Of a stretch of DNA of 64,000 nt, positions 58,427 to 64,000 are shown in pieces (position 1 is the stretch's first letter; every line of letters begins with the position of its first letter). The notes under the pieces were generated by a model that was given only the letters and a program-made list of their open reading frames with translations, made no database searches and had not been told where the DNA came from. The position numbers and the translations under genes are program-made. The DNA lies in the NCBI RefSeq assembly GCF_000497045.1, contig NW_015961955.1, positions 310,001-374,000 on the forward strand, given 5' to 3'. Source of the stretch: Kalmanozyma brasiliensis GHG001. Taxonomy: Eukaryota > Basidiomycota > Ustilaginomycetes > Ustilaginales.

Positions 58427-61217
58427 TCACTTGCCCTTCTTGACGGGCGCGTTCGTCTTCTTGTCATCCTTCTTGGCGTCCTCCTTGAGACTGACGATCC
58501 TGTTGAGGACGATCTTGCCACCCTGCTTCTTGTCCCCGAACAGACCAAGGTCGCCGCTGAGCCTGTCGAGTGCGAAGTAGGCCGTGCGCATGCCCTGGAA
58601 CCTCACCAGCTCCTTGCCAACCAGCTGGTCTGCTGTTCGCTCTGGAGCGCCGGCGCCTGCACCCTCCGTCGCTGCGGTCTGCGTCTCGCTCTGAGCCTTA
58701 GCGGCGTCGACCTCGGCCTTCTTGGTCCTGTCCGCTGCATCGCGGCGAGCCTGCTCCATCGACTGGCGCGCAACGTCCCAGAAACCAACCTCGACCATGG
58801 CGCCTTCCACAATCTCGAGCGAATCCGGGTTGACGTGGTCCAAGAAGTTCTCCTCCGCCGCCGGGTCGTCGGACGTAAACAGCTGATGGAAGATGCGCGT
58901 CTCGTCCACGCGCACTGGGCTCTTCGACGGTGCATGCTCGGCAACCCACTGGATGTACGTCTTGGGCTTGGGCGTGCTGGCATCGCCGTAGGTGGCGATC
59001 ACCTCGATCGGCTCGCCCTGGTCGTTGGTCTTGAACGACGTGCACGTGATAGGGTAGGGCACTTGGAGCAGGCCAACGGTCTTGCCCGGTGCGAGGCGGA
59101 AGTAGTCCTTGCTGTCCACGGCGCGGAAGTCAGAGGCGTCGATGTAGACGGTGCACGTGAAGGGCATCTTGTTCGTGCCCATCTCGGGCGCTTTGGGATG
59201 GAGCGGCTTTTCGAGCTCCTGGAAGTGGTCAGCGGGCAGGTTCTCGATGGTCACCTTGAGCGGGTTGAGCACCATCATCAGTCGCGGGGTGGAGAATTCG
59301 AGGTACTGGCGCACCGCCTGGTCGAATCGGCTGATCATGATCGTCGACTTGGCCGTGGTAACGCCGAGTGAGCTGACAAACGACAAAATCGCTCCGGGAG
59401 GAACACCGCGTCGTCGAAGCGCAATGAGCGTGAACATGCGCGGATCGTCCCAGTCCTCAATGTATCGCTCCTTGACCAACTTGAGGATCTTGCGCTTCGA
59501 CATGACTGTTCCCTGCAACGCCAAGCGGCCGTACTCCGACTGACGCGGCTTGTACACCTCGAGCGCATCGCACAGCCACTCGTACGACTCGCGCGAGAGG
59601 ATGAACTCGGTGGTGCACAGCGAGTGACTGATGTTCTCGAAGCTATCGACCAGACAGTGAGTGAAGTCGTAGGTCGGGTAAATGCACCAGTCCTTGCCCG
59701 TGCGGTGGTGCGACGCCTCGAGGACTCGGTAGGCGATGAGGTCCCACATCTGCGGGTTGCCGTTCTCGAGGTTCTGCTTCATGCGGAGTGTGACCTTGCC
59801 GGGTGGGTATTTGCCGTTCTTCATCGCCTCAAAGTCGTCGAGCGACTCGTGGATGGGGCGGTCGCGGTAGCGCGAGGGTTTGCGCGGACCACGCTCGGGC
59901 CCACCTCGCTGCTCCTTGATCTCGTCGGGGGTCGAATGGTCGACGTAGGCCTTGCCGCGCTTGATGAGCTCGACGGCGAGCTCGTAGAGCTGCTGGAAGT
60001 AATCGCTCGAGTAAGTGACCTTGAACGGCTCGAATCCGAGCCAGCGCACCGTCTCAAGAATGCTGGTAAAGTACTGCTCCTCTTCTGCTTCCGGGTTGGT
60101 GTCGTCGTATCGCAGATAGCAAAGACCGTTGTTGAAGCGAGCGTAGCCAAAGTTGACTGCGATGGCCTTGCTGTGTCCGATGTGAAGGAAACCGTTGGGC
60201 TCTGGTGGGAAACGCGTCATGACCATGCCCTTGGTTGCAGCAAGGTGCTGTTCTCGAAGCTCTGGCTTAATCTGCGGGTTCTCGCCCGGCTTGTGAAGGT
60301 TGGCGAGGAAGCCCTCTTTGAACATGGCGTCCGGATCGACGGGACCTGCTGGCGCTGCATCTTTCTTTGCATCGGCAGAGGTGGAAGCAGCTGCCGGCTT
60401 CTTCTTTTCCTTAGGCGGTGGTGCCTTCTTGGGACCATATGTGGCAAGAAGGGATGCGTCCACGGCACTCTTGACGTCGACTGCGCTGGCCCATCGCATC
60501 TCTGGTGTGGCCTTGACACCGGCGAGGATGGAGCCGAGCTTGGGCCAGCCCTCGACGGGATCCAAATCGGATCTGTGAGACGCGATGTAGTCGTCTACTG
60601 CCGAGCGGCATTGCTCTGGGGTAACGACGACGCCTGTGGATCATTCACATCGGAGAAGAAGCATTGTCAGTGGTCTGCAACACTGCCAAGATGAAGTTTG
60701 AGCAGCAGCGAAGTAAGTCAGATCGGATAGAAACTGCATGCCATGGGGGAGACGAGTCTCCCTTTCGGCTCTAATACATGCGTTTTGGTTTTCTGTATCT
60801 CATCCCTCGAGGTTGCTGCTGCTGCTGCTGACTGCTGGATGTGCACTTACCAACACCACATTCCTTATCAAAGGAAGCCTTGTCTGGCTCGCCATCTGTT
60901 GTAGCGAGGAACTTATATGCCGCGTTGACTTGATCGGAAGAAGCGAGGCTACCGTCGACGATGCGTGATACGACATAGTCTCTCTTAGGCTTATTGGAGG
61001 CCTCTTTGGCTGTTGAGGCGGAGATGATGAGTGCTGATGCTTTCGGGTCGAGGGACTTGCTGGTGAGGTTGTTGTCGGCAATGACGCTCTCGAGCGCAGC
61101 AACGTGTTTTGGGTTGGTGAGGGTCTCGACAGCCCTGTTCCCGCTCAGGTTGAGCGACTCGAAGAGCTTGAGAAGCCTCGCATTTTCTGGATGGTTGACG
61201 TCGACCTTGGGGGGCAT
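58427..61217 (-). CDS. GLN4: Glutaminyl-tRNA synthetase, two exons (61217-60851, 60633-58427)
   Basis: An 857-residue cytosolic GlnRS. Exon 1 encodes the eukaryote-specific N-terminal tRNA-binding domain (LLKLFESLNLSGNRAVETL ... DKASFDKECGVG) and ends at a GTTG/GTAAGT donor. Exon 2, after cacag, resumes VVVTPEQCRSAVDDYIASHR in frame and continues through a Lys-rich linker into the class I catalytic core: FPPEPNGFLHIGHSKA (HIGH at 273-276), RYDDTNPEAEEEQYF, MWDLIAYRV, YPTYDFTHCLVD, and VMSKRKILKLV (KMSKS-type motif, near 510). The C-terminal beta-barrel anticodon domain follows, then a Lys-rich tail. The intron is 217 bases and contains a CAG/CTG run. Exon 1 alone could be mistaken for a separate 148-residue gene. 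Confidence 0.95.
60815..60834. repeat. Short trinucleotide repeat (CTG/CAG) in the GLN4 intron
   Basis: About six imperfect gct/ctg units lie just inside the GLN4 intron, near the donor on the minus strand. The run is short and presumably a neutral microsatellite. Confidence 0.6.
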
Positions 61218-61755
61218 GCTGAGTGTCCTTTGTTCGATGGGGTGTGAATGCGATTCGGGTATTGAGCGGTGGTGCTGCTTGCTGTGATGAAGAGTCAGCA
61301 GATGTGCTGACGTGCAGTCAAGGGGAGGGCGCGAATGACAGATTGTAGGATGGTGTGGTTGAACGTCAAGGAGATAACGAAGTGTTGCTCAGCGAAATCG
61401 ATTCGGGCTGAGCTTGAAGCGCAGAAAGTGTCGATCTTTCTTCTTCTCGGTCCAGCTCAACGAAAAAGTGACTTTTTGGACACACCAGGGTCGAGCGAGG
61501 CGAGTCAGGTTGGCTCGAGCTTTGGCAGTAAGGCGCAGCCCGATCGTGTCCTGATTCACTCACCCACTTTGTTTCAGCCTCAGAGCAACCATTTCAAACC
61601 TAAAATGAATTCGATTCAACACGTCGAGGCGTGCTACCAACTTGTACTGGGACGTGTCAACTACCGCAACGTTCTTGACCATCTGGAACGTCGAATCGCC
61701 CTTCTCGACCTCCCGTTGGCACCACACTGACGGCCAAAACAATGCTGTCCGCCGT
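61218..61755. other. Intergenic: GLN4 promoter / 3' flank of the Cys-rich gene
   Basis: This is 538 bases between two minus-strand genes. An open frame of 131 codons (plus, 61335-61730) and overlapping minus-strand frames show no family features. I regard the stretch as promoter and 3' flank. Confidence 0.45.
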
Positions 61756-62916
61756 TCAATTGTTGCATCCGACAAGCGCCGAAATGCCCTGACCCATAGC
61801 TCCACCGCCTGGAAGTTCGCCAAGGAACGAGAGTAGCGTACTGCATATAAAGCTGAACTCGTTGTTTCGCTCGAACTGCAGGTCGACGGTGACTAGCATA
61901 TTACTCTCCTGTCCCGAGGGGAGTATGTGCCTGACATTTGCGCTAGGAACCGTCTTCCAAACGGTGGATTTCCAGCGCGCATTGTCGTAGCAGACGTCTC
62001 TGATCTCTCCAGTCTGTTCGCGCTCCAAGAGGGCCTTCATAGTCTCCTTCACGTGGACTAGAGAGATGCTATCCACGACCTCACCTAATATCTGGATTCG
62101 TGCGGTGGCTCGACGGCTTTGGCACACGTACTGGTTCTTGTAGCTGATCTGAACGAGTCTGCCCATGTCTGTGGTGCCTGTGAGGCCTCCATTGCCTTGA
62201 CCCGAACAGTAGAGTTGGTTGCAGTCATCGCCAGAGCTGACGCCGAAATCGTATGGTATGCTGCGAGTACCTGTCTCGACCCGATCGTGAGATGTATCAA
62301 TCAACGTTTTTGCTTCACCGTCTCGTCTAACCACGCTGCGTCGAGCGTTGGCGTCCGCCGTGTGATTGGTCACCAAATACATGGTGTTAGCGAAGGTTAC
62401 GCGGATGTTGTCGTCGTCGTCGTAAGGCTCGAATTTCTTGCCGAATACTTCCGCCCAGTGATCTAGGTTATCAAAGGCGTCTTGGTCAACGGTGCCTCTT
62501 TCGATGATCTGCACCACGTCTCCTCGCTTGTGCAGTCGTTCGACGTGGCGGAGGCCACAGCCGGATGCCAGTCCCTGCTTATCAGTGATGTCACAGATGG
62601 AATTGATGAGGGCGTAGATGTCCGAAGGGCTGTCAGCCACATCTTGTGCAGTAGTGGCACCTGCTACGGCAAGGAGGAAGAACAACGCGACCATATACCA
62701 CTTGACGGCACTGCTCTTGGCGCTTCCATTGCTTGGCTTGACTGGGGAGCAGTACGCGGCCGGAGGGCGATTTCTGGTCTGATCAATCAGGCAAGTCTCG
62801 AAGGCACCTTGATTGTTGGTTGTGCAGTACGCAGTCTGGTTGATGGCCCAAAGTGATCCGGTGCCGGTACAGCACGAGGCTGTGAGCGTATCGTTGCTGG
62901 TCTCGCAGATGGTCAT
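61756..62916 (-). CDS. Cys-rich membrane or secreted protein, smut-type, function unknown
   Basis: A 386-residue protein (ATG at 62916; the longer open frame above it lacks ATG). Residues 1-70 form a Cys-rich head with Cys at 4, 15, 16, 31, 42 and 56 and possible N-glycosylation sites (NDT, NQT). One hydrophobic segment follows (YMVALFFLLAVAGATTA, about 74-90), either a type II anchor or, from its Met, a cleavable signal peptide for the rest. The C-terminal 290 residues carry dibasic sites of Kex2 type (HKRG, ARRS, VRRD), several Cys and a Gly-rich end (GELPGGGAMGQG). A TATA-like sequence lies about 130 bases upstream. A related copy starts at the window edge. Candidate secreted or cell-surface protein; no function assigned. 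Confidence 0.6.
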   Translation of the reverse strand: MTICETSNDTLTASCCTGTGSLWAINQTAYCTTNNQGAFETCLIDQTRNRPPAAYCSPVKPSNGSAKSSAVKWYMVALFFLLAVAGATTAQDVADSPSDIYALINSICDITDKQGLASGCGLRHVERLHKRGDVVQIIERGTVDQDAFDNLDHWAEVFGKKFEPYDDDDNIRVTFANTMYLVTNHTADANARRSVVRRDGEAKTLIDTSHDRVETGTRSIPYDFGVSSGDDCNQLYCSGQGNGGLTGTTDMGRLVQISYKNQYVCQSRRATARIQILGEVVDSISLVHVKETMKALLEREQTGEIRDVCYDNARWKSTVWKTVPSANVRHILPSGQESNMLVTVDLQFERNNEFSFICSTLLSFLGELPGGGAMGQGISALVGCNN

Positions 62917-63043
62917 AGCTGCTTGCGCGATGTAGGACTGGAGCAGCACGGCTCTTGCTGCGTTTATGCGATCTTGTTGTAGGGAGAACCGAGTGAGTAA
63001 GGATGGGTGAGGGATGCTGTCGACAAGGCAGCTAGATACAAGC

Positions 63044-63052
63044 CTTTATATA
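63044..63052 (-). promoter_or_regulatory. TATA box-like element for the Cys-rich gene
   Basis: Read on the minus strand it is TATATAAAG, about 130 bases upstream of the ATG at 62916. It is the clearest TATA-like element I noticed next to a start, and it supports that ATG as the first one in the transcript. Confidence 0.5.
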
Positions 63053-63094
63053 AGCAGACAGTGCGCCTTTGGCAAGCTTGGCGGCGCGGCATTC

Positions 63095-63450
63095 GCCGTT
63101 GAGGAAAGACTCAAACATCGCTGTGCTGGTTTTCAGGAAAGACTCGAACGTCGCTTTGCAGACCCTTGGGAGAGAGTCGGGCATCGCTTTGCTTGTCGAC
63201 AATGCGGATCTCGCCGTTGCGAAAGACTCGACCGCCGTCTTGGCCAGATGCATGTTGCATCCCCAATTCCTCTACGTACAGACACGCGTTCCATTTTGAC
63301 TCAGGTGAAAGCAAGATCTCAAATTGGCTTCACGTCGTGAACCCTGAGGATGCGCCCCGACCTCCGAATCATAGAAGGCGCCGTGTGCAAGCCTGATAAC
63401 GCGGGACTTGCCGCCAGGAGAGACTCGAGCATCGCTTTGGTGGGCGAAAA
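63095..63450. repeat. Degenerate short tandem repeat (core like gaaagactcgaacatcgctt)
   Basis: Imperfect copies of a motif of about 22-33 bases recur at about 63102, 63137, 63169, 63220 and 63417, each containing a GA-GACTCGA/AGAGTCGGG core followed by CATCGCTTTG-like sequence. Spacing is irregular and copies are diverged. On the plus strand one frame reads as repeated RKDSNIAVL-like units, which may be a relic of a repetitive coding sequence. Confidence 0.5.
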
Positions 63451-63760
63451 ACGTTTGCACAGGAGTGGGCGACAAAAGCAAAGTGGGCACGAACGTTCTG
63501 CGTCCCACAGCGATGCAGCAGCGGACACGCGTTCTGTTCTGACGCTAGATGGCGTCCATGTCCTGATTCACTTTGCCACCCCTTTTCGGACTTCAACACT
63601 CCTGCGCAGAAACAACAGATGGCTTCCGTGGGACGCTGTGAGTGCTTGTCTCAAGGCTCGGAAACACGACGACTTCAATGAGCAGGTGTATGGAGAGTTG
63701 CAGAGACTCGGCCCGCACCTTGGCGACGTGCTGATCGTTCGACCCGAAGGAACAAGATGA
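63350..63760 (+). CDS. Possible small ORF or gene remnant
   Basis: A 136-codon open frame whose second half (LTLDGVHVLIHFATPF ... WLPWDAVSACLKARKHDDF, then VYGELQRLGPHLGDVLIVRP) has a balanced, protein-like composition, whereas the first half overlaps the degenerate repeat. I do not recognise it. It may be the 3' end of a decayed gene or an exon of something spliced. It is opposite in strand to the flanking Cys-rich genes. Confidence 0.3.
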   Translation: MRPDLRIIEGAVCKPDNAGLAARRDSSIALVGEKRLHRSGRQKQSGHERSASHSDAAADTRSVLTLDGVHVLIHFATPFRTSTLLRRNNRWLPWDAVSACLKARKHDDFNEQVYGELQRLGPHLGDVLIVRPEGTR

Positions 63761-63808
63761 ACAAGACAGCCCGTTTGGCCTACAAACGAAATGGCGGCGG
63801 GTGAGCCT

Positions 63809-64000
63809 TTATGCATTAGTTACACCTGCTACCGCAAGGAGACAGAACGAGACGACCATATACCACGCGACAGTTTTGCTCTTGGTGCTTCCATTCGGCT
63901 TGACTGAGGAGGCCTGAGCCGCCAGACAATTCTGCCAAGCACGTTGGTCGTCGACCGCACCGGTCATACAGTACACAGTCCCGTTGATCCCGTAGATTCC
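63809..64000 (-). CDS. Second Cys-rich single-span protein, C-terminal part (cut by window end)
   Basis: The last 63 codons of a protein paralogous to the gene at 61756-62916. The visible part has GINGTVYCMTGAVDDQRAWQ, then NCL, SSVKPNGSTKS and the hydrophobic segment WYMVVSFCLLAVAGVTNA, followed directly by TAA. The first copy has WAINQTAYC, ETCL, SPVKPSNGSAKSS and WYMVALFFLLAVAGATTA in the same order, then continues for about 290 residues. So this copy ends right after the hydrophobic segment, like a tail-anchored or GPI-signal-type end. The N-terminus lies beyond the window. Confidence 0.65.
   Translation of the reverse strand, partial: GIYGINGTVYCMTGAVDDQRAWQNCLAAQASSVKPNGSTKSKTVAWYMVVSFCLLAVAGVTNA

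Noticed and set aside
60771..61217. Separate 148-residue gene
   Set aside because: It is the N-terminal domain of GlnRS; splicing at GTAAGT (60850) joins it in frame to the synthetase, and the residues after the donor are intron.
1..64000. CRISPR arrays, phage or bacterial mobile elements, secondary-metabolite cluster
   Set aside because: Gene content, introns and long regulators are fungal nuclear; no regular repeat-spacer array, integrase, transposase, or PKS/NRPS core was seen.

Overview
The window looks like nuclear DNA of a basidiomycete smut fungus (Ustilaginales, an Ustilago or Sporisorium type relative). The signs are moderately GC-rich sequence, long and mostly intronless genes, occasional short introns with GTAAGT or GTGAGT donors and CTAAC-like branch sites, very long Ser/Pro/Gln-rich tails on regulators, and a eukaryotic gene set. 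No tRNA, rRNA, CRISPR array or transposon was recognised. Species was not determined. All functions below are read from protein motifs by eye, without database searches.

Layout. 1-5.5 kb: terminal exon of ribosomal protein eL39 (+), then a two-exon NAA50-like N-acetyltransferase (-) with a 1.4 kb intron. 7-10.3 kb: C2H2 factor of Crz1 type (-). 13-14.2 kb: histone chaperone NAP1 (+). 14.5-19 kb: a 1502-residue Atg4 protease (-), divergent from DNA polymerase kappa (+, 19.7-21.7 kb). 22-24 kb: ATP synthase subunit f (spliced) and ribosomal protein uS5 (-). 25-28.4 kb: a DUF1766/T5orf172 (GIY-YIG-like) protein (-), divergent from ribosomal protein uS2 (+). 29.4-33.5 kb: Zn2Cys6 factor (-), divergent from the spliced mitochondrial pyruvate carrier MPC1 (+). 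35.5-41.1 kb: a sacsin/Hsp90-type ATPase protein (-) with a CUE-like segment and a C-terminal HEIAH metallopeptidase-like end, divergent from a VCX1-type Ca2+/H+ exchanger (+). 44-48.1 kb: acetoacetyl-CoA synthetase and ATP-dependent PEP carboxykinase (-). 51 kb: a three-exon OST5/TMEM258 gene with exons too short to appear as a long open frame. 52.2-54.4 kb: a hypothetical protein (+) and CDC73 of the Paf1 complex (-). 54.8-58.3 kb: an NSUN2/Ncl1 tRNA m5C methyltransferase whose last intron, when spliced, joins in frame to orotate phosphoribosyltransferase. 58.4-61.2 kb: two-exon glutaminyl-tRNA synthetase (-). 61.8-64 kb: a tandem family of Cys-rich, single-membrane-segment proteins (-), the second copy cut by the window edge, separated by degenerate short repeats.

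The genes do not form one pathway. Local themes are translation (eL39, uS5, uS2, GlnRS, Ncl1), mitochondrial and gluconeogenic metabolism (Atp17, MPC1, AACS, PEPCK) and calcium (Crz1-like, Vcx1-like). The most unusual observation is the predicted Ncl1-OPRT fusion. Retaining its junction intron would give an in-frame stop and a methyltransferase-only protein. Accessory-looking DNA is limited to the last 2.3 kb.
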